This document shows, piece after piece, positions 1 to 10,116 of a stretch of 64,000 nucleotides of DNA (positions are counted from its first letter, which is position 1; each line of letters starts with the position of its first letter). Source of the stretch: Crambe crambe (lineage: Eukaryota; Porifera; Demospongiae; Poecilosclerida; Crambeidae); NCBI GenBank assembly GCA_963924555.1, contig OZ004588.1:1240001-1304000 (forward strand). Reading direction: 5' to 3'. The notes beneath the pieces were generated by a model. That model was not told the DNA's origin and did not search any database. It saw nothing but the letters and a program-made list of their open reading frames with translations. The translations under genes were made by a program, and so were the position numbers.

Positions 1-715
1 GAATCCATGCACTCCTTGCATCATCTATTTTCACTGTATAGCTATGTATACATAGCTATACTGTCTCCAAACTAAAAAGAAGCACCTGTAGCTAATATTA
101 TTATTATGTTAATTACCTAATCCTTTATGTTGCTATGGCATCTTAATCAATAATAAGGTTTTACACATTTTTAGAGACCATAAGGATTTGATACGATTTG
201 GCTTTGAAGTAGCCCATATAAATAAAGGTGATTGTTTACTGTCAACATTGGAGTTGGCTACATAGTCATCATTCCACGCACATCTATAGAACCTTCCATG
301 AACACTCAAAAAGAGGACAAAAAGGACTATATGCTTTGTCGAACAGTACACTTCTGTCAACATGGTAACTACATATATGATTCCATCTCATCTAGTAGCT
401 AGCTGTCTTGCATCATAGCATTTGTTTGTGCTGAGTCAGTTTTTGGTGATTTGAAGGCCAGAGGAACTGATGTGTATGCCAACCTAAAAGGTAGGACCAG
501 CACTTAGGTCATGGGAAGTCTTCCCCTAGCTAGTTCTAGCCAAGGATCCATGGTATTATATATAGCCATGTGTCATACATCATGTACATATAGAGAGTCC
601 TCTTTCGAGCTTCTAATCATGCACATTTCTACCAAAGAAGCCTCAGGACTTCCACAGTCACACTTTGTGTTAGTCAATACTACAGGTAGAGGAAGAATTT
701 TTAATTGAGCAAAAA
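1..715. other. no gene recognised
   Basis: AT-rich non-coding-looking DNA with short open frames on both strands that lack recognisable domains, splice-consistent neighbours or plausible composition. It lies beyond the 3' end of the minus-strand receptor gene A. I see nothing I can support as a gene here. Confidence 0.5.
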
Positions 716-1040
716 CTTTCATAATAGAGTGCACCCCTCTAATCAGGACCCCTGAAATTAGGCCACTCCCTGAAATGTATTTAAAAAGTCCCACACTTCA
801 TAATATAAATCTTTCATAATAGAGTGCACCCCTCTAATCAGGACCCCTGAAATGAGGCCACTCCCTGAAATGTATTTAAAAAGTCCCACACTTCATAATA
901 TAAATCTTTCATAATAGAGTGCACCCCTCTAATCAGGACCCCTGAAATGAGGCCACTCCTTGAAATGTATTTAAAAAGTCCCACACTTCATAATATAAAT
1001 CCACCCCTGAAATGAGGCCACCCCTCTAATCAGGACACTT
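716..1040. repeat. 95-bp tandem repeat, three full copies plus a scrambled part copy
   Basis: A 95-bp unit starting CTTTCATAATAGAGTGCACC begins at 716, 811 and 906, and a shortened rearranged copy follows from about 1001 to 1040. Copies differ by only a few bases, so the array is young. The unit contains the phrase CCCCTCTAATCAGGAC, which also turns up in introns further along the window (for example near 34.8 kb and 59.6 kb), so the array appears to have grown from an interspersed repeat. It lies about 200 bp past the stop codon of gene A. Confidence 0.85.
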
Positions 1041-1246
1041 CTGCTGTGGCTGGATTAGAGGGAGTCCAGCACTCTCCATCACAAACTCAACTAGAACATA
1101 TGTAATTATTATGAGCTGCATTCTATAGCAGTAGCCAGTAGCTACAAGCCAACAGAGTGACCCTATTACAGCATGTAAAAATCATAGAAATGCGGTAGAG
1201 ATACAATTTCATATGAGCTCGAGTCCCACAGGCTAGACTTTCCTCA

Positions 1247-2534
1247 TCATGTGGGTGGTATTTCATAAGCCATGTTTACTTCAGTGGTGATCGTCTCTGT
1301 TGCTTCATCACCAGGAACTGTTGCTGGAGGAATTCTTCCATACTCTGGTGTAGTATATTCAGTTCTATCGTTAAATTCTGAAGTAACTACATATGCCATG
1401 TTCCCTTCGATATGCATGTCTTCAAGTTTATTTACTCTCTTCACGTTATTTCTGGTGTGTGTACCTTTACGATGCACTCTTGTTCTCACGAATCCTCCAT
1501 TCTTGAGTTCACTGGTGTGCATATCTTCAAGACCAACACTATTACTAGTGATAAGTACTCCTGTCTCCACATATCCTCCATTCTTGAGCTTGCTGGTGTG
1601 TGTATCTTCAAGACCAACTGTCTTCATAATGTGATTGGTGGTACCTTCAAGATGAACTTCCGTCTCCACATATCCTCCGTTTTTGAACTTGCTGGTGTGC
1701 ATATCTTCAAGACCAACTGTCTTCACAATGTGACTGGTAGTACCTTCTGTCTCCACATATCCTCCATTCTCAAACTCGCTGGTGTGCACATCTTCAAGAC
1801 CAACTGTCTTCATAATGTGATTGGTGGTACCTTCAAGATGAACTTCCGTCTCCACATATCCTCCGTTTTTGAACTTGCTGGTGTGCATATCTTCAAGACC
1901 AACTGTCTTCACAATGTGACTGGTAGTACCTTCAAGAGGAATCTCTGTCTCCACATATCCTCCGTTCTTAAACTCGCTGGTGTGCATATCTTCAAGACCA
2001 ACTGTCTTCACAATGTGACTGGTGGTACCTTCTGTCTCCACATATCCTCTATTCTTGAACTCGCTGGTATGCATATCTTCAAGACCAATTGTCTTCACAA
2101 TGTGACTGGTGGTACCTTCAAGAGGAATCTCTGTCTCCACATATCCTCCATTCTTGAATTCACTGGTGTATGTATCAACTGTCTTCACATATGCTGAATT
2201 CTTGCTGGTCTGTATATCTTCAAGATAATTGATCATCATTTCCACATATCGTGAATTCTCATTAATCCTTGAGTCCACATATGCTGAATTCTCACTTGTC
2301 TCTATATCTTCAAGATCAATCCTTGCAGCCGCATATGCTGAATTTTCACTTGTTTCCATGTCTTCAAGATTAATCCTTGAGTCCACATATGCTGAATTCT
2401 CACTTGTCTGTATATCTTCGAGATTAGCCCTTGCGTCCACATATGCTGAATTTTCACTGGTCTGTATGCCTTCAAGATCATTATTCCTTGCTCCCATATA
2501 TGCTGAATTCTCAATGATGTGCACATCTCCAAGA
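1247..2534 (-). repeat. Coding repeats of the gene A cytoplasmic tail
   Basis: Two repeat types fill this exon. The membrane-proximal part has units of about 18 residues of the form LEDIQTSENSAYVDAR. The distal part has longer units (about 25-35 residues) of the form SEFKNGGYVETE...EGTTSHIVKTVGLEDMHT, seven with GYVET and one in which Tyr is replaced by Phe (GGFVRT). The DNA copies are nearly identical over about 100 bp, so the exon behaves like a coding minisatellite while keeping its frame. The tail ends NMAYEIPPT. Tyr-Val-(Asp/Glu) in a repeated acidic setting resembles docking sites for SH2 proteins; that function is inferred. Confidence 0.85.
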
Positions 2535-5500
2535 CTGGATAAAGGTAAATTTATAGTGATTAGATCATACCCTCCAAGTTTGCAAAATCAAAATCAGGGA
2601 CAAATCACACCAACCAATTAATAATGACCATACCCTCCATGAATATCAATGAATATTTTTTTGGTGGTATTTCAGTGCCTTCAGGCTCAGCCGAAAAGAA
2701 GCAGTGATAAGATGAAGGAAGCAGGCAGCAAAGAGTTTGCAGCTATTATAGGATACAGATTAGCAAATTATGAAAAATTCTGTCAGTCCAAGTAGTACAT
2801 CCAATCTTTGTGGCTTGTAGAAGGCCCCCAGGCATAGACTGGACTAGCATGCAGCCTGTACTTGTGTAGCTATTCGAGCGCAGTGCTTATGTATACAATG
2901 AGCTATTCAGACTCTTCCGGGGGCAATATACAAATCCGTGCAGGACAGATTCTGATAAGTGCAAATCAGGGACAGTCCCGGAGGTTCCAGGATACTTAGA
3001 GGGTATGTTAGATATCTAGTAATAATTGATTAGCTAGATATACACATGATTTGTAACAAAGAAAAAATAATGATTGTGATGGAAAGCCACCCATGCAAGT
3101 GTGGGTTCATTGACGCCTCAGGCAAACCCACGTACTAGCTACAGTTCTCTATACTGTAATAACAGTTTCTTCTGGACCTATAAATGCCACATCTTCAGAA
3201 TCATTCAGGTCACTTTGGAACTCACTAACTCTAAACCCTCTGTATGCTGTATGATATTAGGTTAGTAAGCCATTAACTAGCTGTGAAGGTGAATGACATT
3301 ATGAAGCGACTTGTCTGTTATGATCGAAATAACTTATTGCATATATTCTATGGACAATACTTACATCTCCACTGGCTGCTTCTTCTTCTGATGAAAATGT
3401 TTTCTCTTCTTTTTGGCAAAGAATACAACCAAACCTATCCCAATGCTTGTCCCCAGCAGTAGAACAACCAGACTGACAGACACCCACACAATAACGGCAG
3501 CCCCTGAAGAGTTGGTGGTGTCACTGGTAGAAGTTGTACTACCATCAGAAGTTGTAACACTGTTGGATGTGTCACTGGCTAAAGTTGTAACATAGTCAGA
3601 TGTGTCACTGGCAGAAGTTGTAACACTGTTGGATGTGTCACTGGCTGAAGTTGTAACACTGTCAGATGTGTCACTAGAAGTTGTAACACAGTCAGATGTG
3701 TTACTGGCAGAAGTTGAAGCAGCAGAAATTGTAACGATACCATCAGATTCTGTAGTTTCTGAGCTTCTAGAAGCAGAGGTTTCTAAAATCATTTGAAAAA
3801 AGTGTAGAAGAAGGAGAGACCAGTAAGAGGAGGTGGAGACAAAAGGTACGTAGGGTAAGAAGAGACCATTTGGGGTGAGATACTGCAGTCAGAAGAGTAG
3901 GAAAAGGGTGAGATGGTGGGAAGAGGAAGAAAGAGAGGTCGGGGAAGGAGAGACAATTTGGGGGATAACCTTGGGGGACAGATAACCTCCACAGAGGAAG
4001 GAGCAAGGAGGGGGTTGGGTGCCTGTCATATAATAGCTAATGAAGGAAAATCAAACACTCACCATTTCCATCATTGAGTATCGTAATGGTCAGTGTGGTC
4101 GGTCCTTCAATGACGTCCAGAGAGTTGGAGGTTTGGAATGTCACAGTAAGGGTCTCATTGTTCTCTTGGACTCGAAATGGTGTACAAATATTTTCATTTA
4201 CAGAGGAGTTCATGGGGATAGTCAGTGAGAATTGTTCATCACCTATAATAATATTTATCATCAAATACATGGCAGCCACATGTTCATGTTTTTGTTGTTT
4301 GTTTGTTGTTTTTTGTTGCTTTTTTATTTTTTGTTTGTTTGTTTGTTTGTTTGTTTTTTGGGGGTGGTCTTGGGAAAATTAATGGTTATAATTATGCTCA
4401 TGTAGCCATGGGCTGAAGTTACAAAATGAGAGATGTTTGAAATAGTTTCATTAAAGTATGTTTGGGAAAATTAATGGTTATTTTATATCTGGAATTTCCA
4501 CCTGGGAACATCACCACATTAGCTACTAACTCTTCACCTGCAGTGGTGCTCAGTAACAGCTGCACGTCTCTTTCCAAACCAAGCCGAATGTTTGTCAGAT
4601 GGACACAGATATTAATCTCAGGGGTTCCTTTCACAACAGAAATCTCACTGTCCCTCAGTGCTACTGATGCCCCTATAAATAAATATTTAAAAAGAAATCC
4701 CCTCTACATAATACATAATACAAATAATATAATTATAATGACCCTTAAAAACAAAAGGTTCCTTCTAGCTAGCTATAATCTTCAGGTCCTCCTAAATTAG
4801 GACACCTCTCTTAGTCTAGCTGTTGTTGTTGTTGTTATTGTTGTTGTTGTTGTTGTCCTAGTCCCAGAACTGAATACAGGAAGTCCACTTAGCTATCAAC
4901 TGCCAAAAGTGGGAGTTATCTCATCAGAAAAAATAAAGTAGCATGCACACATGATGTTCACTAGTTGCATGCCTTCTTAGCTAGGTACCATCATTATCGG
5001 TAATGTTGACAGTGGCTTGCTGTCTTGTAAAGGAGTCTGTGCCGCTGACATTGATAGTGAACTGTTCAATAGGTTCAATGATCGCATCGTTGAATGTCAA
5101 AAAGGTGACACAATTTTCAGTAGGTCCATTCACTCGAAAGGTTCTTCTTATTCTTATGCTCAAGTAGTCCATAGCTATAAAAACATTAGAGATTTAGAGG
5201 CCAGGGGAAAAAAAGGAAAAAAAAGGTGATTAACTCTTTTATCCATGCACTTGCTTGAACTTGTTTAAATTATTGCCTCCTTAAATCCCAACCCCCTCCC
5301 CCCCCCCCCCCCCCCCCCCCCCCCCCACCCCACCCCATCTACATACATACAAACATGTACGACAGAAAAATGGACATTAAGGCTATATTCATACCACTTC
5401 AATTAACATGATACATACATACATGAACCTGCACGCCTTTAAAAAGAGGGTAGACTTTTTTATGTATTAGCACAAATCCTGCATGATTATAGGCCCATAC

Positions 5501-5819
5501 ACAAAGAAGGTACACCCTATTAAAAGTGTAGACTAGGTTTCATCCATTTTTTAGCTAGCTATATTTCTGTCTTATAGCTTACTAGTTGCAGTTTCACTGA
5601 TGGGATTCAGAAAGTATGAAATTGAGCGAGTAATGTTTCCTCTCAACACTGCACAAACTCTCACTTGGGCACCTTCTTCAACCTCATAACTCTCCATGTC
5701 CAGAGAAATTTCAACCCCTTCATGTAAAAAGGAAAGAAAAAGGAAAGGAAAGGAAAAGATGAAAGGGGTGTGTGTGTCCAAAACTTAAAGACCGCTTTTT
5801 GGTTTTGTTTTAGTTTATC

Positions 5820-5865
<46 letters not shown>

Positions 5866-7807
5866 GGGTATAGAATGGCCATAACCCTATATAGCTAGCA
5901 CACCACTGGAAGATGAAGTCTCGAGTCTACAGGCATTGTCTAAATAGCTGCACTAACATTAGCTATTTTAACTAGCTAGATACAGAACTTAAAACTAAGC
6001 TAATAGCTAATTATAATAATGTTGAGGTGTTGAAGCATTGGCAACTATATATTATATAGCTTATAGTTAACATACTACTGGAATCCATTATGGTTACTTG
6101 TGCACTTCTTATTGGGATCAAGACTGATCGGTCACTGGAAGTTATGCTCACAGAAAAAATTTCTGTGTTCTCGAGTATACCATCCTGGATGATGTCAATC
6201 GTGATGCATCTGGTAAGGGGTGAAGAACTGGTGTAGGAAAAGGTGGTTGGTGATAACACACTGTAATCCGCACCAGCTGGAAGTAAATAATGATCATTGG
6301 TCTTAGATTGTGAGGAGAAATCACTCATGGCTATAATAGCTACTCCATGCATGTAGCTAGCCTGAGCATGTGATAATTATCTGTGCACTAGAGGAAGAGG
6401 GATCAGTAGCTATAGCTAGACAAGAAGCAACACAATCGAAGTTAAGATTATCTAGCTAGCTATGTTGATATCAGCTCTGTTTTTATGCATTGTTATAGTT
6501 GGTACAGCTAGATCTTCTATTTGTGCAAGGGAAGTAAATACAATGCTTCCTCCCTGTTCCTTCCTTCGGATAGCCAATAAGATGAGCTCAGCTGACAGCT
6601 CAAGTACGTGATTGCTGTATTGAGTGGTACTTTGTGTAAGATATATAACATTGTGTGTACATATTCCTAGCAGTGAAAATGAGGTAATGTATGTCTAGCC
6701 ATTGCTACAGCATTCCAACGTTATATAATTGTTCACAGATATTCAACTTAGAAGTACCCTATATAAGCTCATGTGTGGAAAGGGTTTCTTTATTCAATCA
6801 AGCTAATTCACATCATTACATAACATGGTCATGACTATTTTCAGAATGTACGATTTACTTCTTAATAGAGTGGAACCTCTGTAATGGACACACTTCGGGA
6901 CCCAACCTTTTATCTGTAAAGACTAGAGGTTGTCCTCTTTTGGAGGTTATTTTGTATAGCTACAGTGGAACCTTCCACCTCCGGGAAGAGGACAACCCCA
7001 TAACAAATGACACTCTTTTGGGCCCCTTTCCCATAGCATTAGAACCTCTGAGAAAATGACAACCTCTCTACAAAGGACAGAGTAGTTGATCCCAAAGTGT
7101 TCTTTACTCGGAGGTTCTTCTGTAGAGTGTATAGTTGGATTGTCCTTTGTTGAAAGGTTTTTCCTCTTTCGGAGTGGAGGTTTTACTGTACTGAGAGCAG
7201 ATATGATCCCAAAGAGCTAACCTGTAGCTGAGAATGGAGTCAGAGTGAAGGTGACGGTGAAGTCACTGTTGATCATGCCACCATCAGCTCTGACACAGAT
7301 CTCAAGGTTCCCCGAGGATTCCATCACCGAGTATGCAGGTGAAGGAGTGAATATCAGGCTGATACCTATATAAAATTCAAAATTTCAGCCATGAACTAGC
7401 CCATTATGTTTCATCCTTTGTAGAGAAGTCAAGCTTGTCTTGTTAAGATCTTCTCTCAGAGGTGAAAATATATTAGGGGTACATTCAAATATAATCAAAC
7501 TAGATCACTAGCTACACTTAAATCCGTCACTGGAGAGCCACATCACATGTAAGTTCAAAGACCGGAGTATCCTTTATTAGAGACTGCTCTATGGTACAGG
7601 TACGTAAAAGCTCAGAAAAATGATCCCCAATCTCCTGGTATTAATAATCACATACAGCAGAATCATAAGTTTAGGGCCTCTCTACCTACATGTAGCTCCT
7701 GCTTAATAGCTAGTTACCTAGGAATTCTTACCTGTATTTTGGGTAAAAACTTGACTAAGAATTGCAGAAAAGAGGAAAATAAGTTGAAAAATCATCTTGT
7801 GTGACAT
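1247..7807 (-). CDS. Gene A: Calx-beta transmembrane receptor with tyrosine-repeat tail
   Basis: Single-pass cell-surface protein of about 920 residues (long form). Exons read 7807-7732, 7365-7222, 6276-6076, 5717-5583, 5174-4989, 4672-4538, 4242-4063, 3782-3365, 2534-1247; every internal exon keeps frame. Exon 1 is a signal peptide starting MSHKMIFQLIFLFSAILS. Six exons make three Calx-beta-type domains; second halves show acidic turns such as DGILENTEIF and DAIIEPIEQF and end near ITDNDG. A Ser/Thr-rich stalk with 11-residue repeats (DTSNSVTTSAS) leads to a membrane helix (about VIVWVSVSLVVLLLGTSIG) and a basic stop-transfer KKKRKH. The last exon encodes 429 residues of repeats carrying 20 tyrosines. 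Calx-beta domains occur in adhesion proteins and in sponge aggregation factors; no Wreath or VWF domain is seen, so this is not itself an aggregation factor. A signalling receptor role is inferred. The start is the first ATG of a clean signal peptide. Confidence 0.8.
2535..3148. other. intron of gene A, no gene
   Basis: About 600 bp between the two candidate last exons of gene A. No open frame with domain content is seen on either strand. Confidence 0.5.
3149..3239 (-). CDS. Gene A alternative short last exon
   Basis: On the minus strand an acceptor ending CATACAG at 3240 is followed by 91 nt that accept the same phase 2 as the long-tail exon. They read GFRVSEFQSDLNDSEDVAF, then IGPEETVITV and a TAG stop. 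Joined to the transmembrane exon this would give a receptor of about 521 residues with a 29-residue tail instead of the 429-residue repeat tail. No phase-compatible donor was found inside the exon that would let it join the long-tail exon, so the two look mutually exclusive. The end (V-I-T-V) has a hydrophobic-x-hydrophobic form like class II PDZ ligands. Splice use is inferred. Confidence 0.55.
4283..4353. repeat. T/G-rich (TTTG)n simple repeat
   Basis: Imperfect runs of TTTG and TTG in a gene A intron. Confidence 0.8.
5291..5336. repeat. poly-C tract
   Basis: About 40 cytosines, interrupted only near the ends, in a gene A intron. Such tracts are prone to sequencing error and can form i-motif or G-quadruplex structures; the exact length should not be trusted. 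Confidence 0.85.
5820..5866. repeat. (TTG)n microsatellite
   Basis: About fifteen TTG units in a gene A intron; a shorter TTG/TTA run lies at 4823-4855. Confidence 0.9.
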
Positions 7808-8034
7808 CCCTGGCCAGCTAGCCAACTATACTGCGCTGCGCTGCACGCCAGAATCGAACTGGATATGCGCGCGCATGCGCAATTGCTGGCTGCTCTGATC
7901 TGCTCTGCTACTTCGTTGACAGTATTAACTTACAAAAGCAATTACACGAAAACCTTCAAATTCAAACACCATGAGGAATTTGAGGTCACTAGAAAATGCA
8001 ATTAAGATGCCGCACATGGACCTATCTAGTACCT

Positions 8035-8725
8035 TAAGGTAACTATTATTAGCATAGACTAATTTTAGCGATTTTTGCTTTGAGTTAAAATTTAGGGTAC
8101 TAATTTTGGCGATTTTGAGGAGCAGCTCAAGAAAAATGCAAATCAAGTGTTGTTTAGCATCACAATGTACAATCGGATTTGGCCATGATTCTGGCAGGAA
8201 AGGAGGGGGGCACAAGCACTATAATATTGGCATGATTATGATGATGTACTTTCTTTTTGAGTGGAACCGCATACCAAGTCGAAAAAATGGTATGCCATTT
8301 TAGGCAAGGGGCAGGGCTTCCAAGTGCATGGAGAATTTAACAACAGAGAGTCTGGAAATCACCACAAACTAAAGTAGGCTTTCCAGTTTATACACTTGGA
8401 AATATAAACTCTCTCTGAAATGAACTGAATGTTATGAGTTCAGAGGTCAGAAGTAAAAGTTAGTAGCCATGATTTCTTCAGAGGGGTTAGCAGGGGGAGT
8501 ACAATAGATCAATAAGCCCAGGAGCCAGTAAATGGAAAATATCACTCCAAATATTTTGGAAGAACTCTGCTCCTCCAGCATGTCCAGCGATGACTAGTTA
8601 GCTAGCTAGCGAGATAATGTGTGGGCGTGGTCAAAATCATTACGTATTTTTAGTATTAGCGAAAATTACAAATTCGCTAAAATTCGCTAAAATGAGTACC
8701 CGTTAATAAAAGTTATCTTGCTAGT
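8035..8725. mobile_element. possible MITE-like element with imperfect inverted ends
   Basis: The left end contains ACTAATTTTAGCGATTTTTG and the right end, read on the minus strand, contains a similar stretch around CTCATTTTAGCGAATTTTAG, with further partial matches outward (AACTATTATTA against AACTTTTATTA). There is no open frame for a transposase inside. Identity of the ends is only moderate and no target-site duplication was confirmed. Confidence 0.3.
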
Positions 8726-9419
8726 ATGACGTAGTAGCTAAATGGTCAGCATTAGCTGTGATATTAGGGCTATGTCATTCCCAATTTGCTATCGCTTCCC
8801 ATCTCCACTTCCCATCTCCGGCTGTATCTAATTTCACGATTTCCTTTTCTTGTACTGTTACATAGCTAGCTAGTCATGTCATGACATTAATTAAATTCTT
8901 CCTACCCTTCCCCTTCCTCTCTTCCCCTTCCTTCTTCCTACTCACTGGAGGTAGCTAGCATGTAAGTGAATCAGATGTTAGGCCACTATTTATAGAATCC
9001 TAGTCTCCTGTCCAAGAAGACATCCAGAAGTGCTGCGGGTGGGAGGTTATTATAATTATTCTATTATTGCTTCGTTGTTTGTCTCAAAGGTCCTGTCTTC
9101 ATCATTCACCACGGGATTTCCCAAAAAGAGCTGCATGTGAAGCCAAACATGAGCAATGGCAGTAATAATATTTTTGATGCAGTGGACAGGAAACAATCAT
9201 TCTATTAATAGTGGCCTTACACCGACTAGCTACCAGCTCTGAAATGAGACCAATTCTCTATTAAGGTGACTCCAGCAGTACCCACTATTTTGACCATGCA
9301 CCCTAACTAAAGTAGCCCTAGCCCTGGCCCTAGGTGGCAGGATTATGAGGTGAAAGTGATGATTCTGCCGTGTAAATTAGGGTGGTGCTATATAGAACAA
9401 ATATAGTAGAGTGTAGCTA

Positions 9420-9569
9420 CAGTGGAACCTCCGAATAATGGACACTCCGAAATAAAAGACACCTCTCCACCATAGTACTTTGTGTGTTAAATGACCTCTG
9501 AATAAAGGACACCTCTCTATAAAGCAATTTCAGTGGCCCCAGATTGTCCATTATCCAGAAGTTCCACTG
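9420..9569. mobile_element. MITE with CAGTGGAACCT ends flanked by TA
   Basis: Starts TA-CAGTGGAACCTCC and ends GTTCCACTG-TA, so the ends are inverted repeats flanked by TA on both sides, as in Tc1/mariner-type MITEs. The 150-bp body has no coding capacity. The same ends occur at 16736-16832 and 57120-57288, with decayed copies near 6.9-7.2, 26.9 and 28.9 kb. Confidence 0.65.
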
Positions 9570-10116
9570 TACTGTAGTTGGTACAAGGAACAGGCTGAAT
9601 CATTTACTATTGACTACATTTTCTTCATAGCCTCTGATGGTCAATATTACACAGTTTCTAATATCATTATAATTAAGCTACTTCAAACAAGTAACTACAT
9701 GAATCTTACAACATGCAAACTTTAGTTGCTATGTAGGCAACTTGTAACAAGATCTGCTACAGCATTTTCATGGTTTCTGAGGTTGTTTTCAGTGGAGGAA
9801 GAAGATACAGAATGTCCTGGTACGGCCACGCACTTGACATTGAAGTTATACAGCCTCCACGGAATCTAACAGCATAATTGTTGACTAGATATAACATTAT
9901 TTGTACATATGGAACATGTTGATAAAGGCTTCCATTTTCCACATACCTATACTGGCTTCCGATCACCAAGTTAAAGCAGGGTGCTTTTTGGCATTTTAAT
10001 TATTGCATAGCTTATAGTACTATAGTTACTCTGTTTCTGTTCAGTAGGTAGCTAGCTAGGCTATACATAATAATTAACTAGATTTTGCTGTAAACTTAGC
10101 AGTTATAGCTGCAGTG

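Larger units (their letters stand above)
7808..10116. other. divergent intergenic region between genes A and B
   Basis: This 2.3-kb stretch separates the ATGs of the head-to-head genes A and B and must hold both promoters. It contains a possible MITE (about 8035-8725) and a TA-flanked MITE (9420-9569). Open frames at 7925-8215, 8106-8303 and 9757-9969 have no recognisable domain. No clear TATA box or named regulatory site could be supported. Confidence 0.5.

Noticed and set aside
1412-2197. Long plus-strand frame opposite the gene A tail (repeating HIFKTNCLHN)
   Set aside because: Mirror of the coding repeat on the minus strand. The minus frame has a signal-peptide-to-tail gene model with valid splice phases; the plus frame has none.
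9757-9969. Minus-strand 70-codon frame between genes A and B
   Set aside because: Composition is not implausible, but no domain, splice partner or start context could be recognised.
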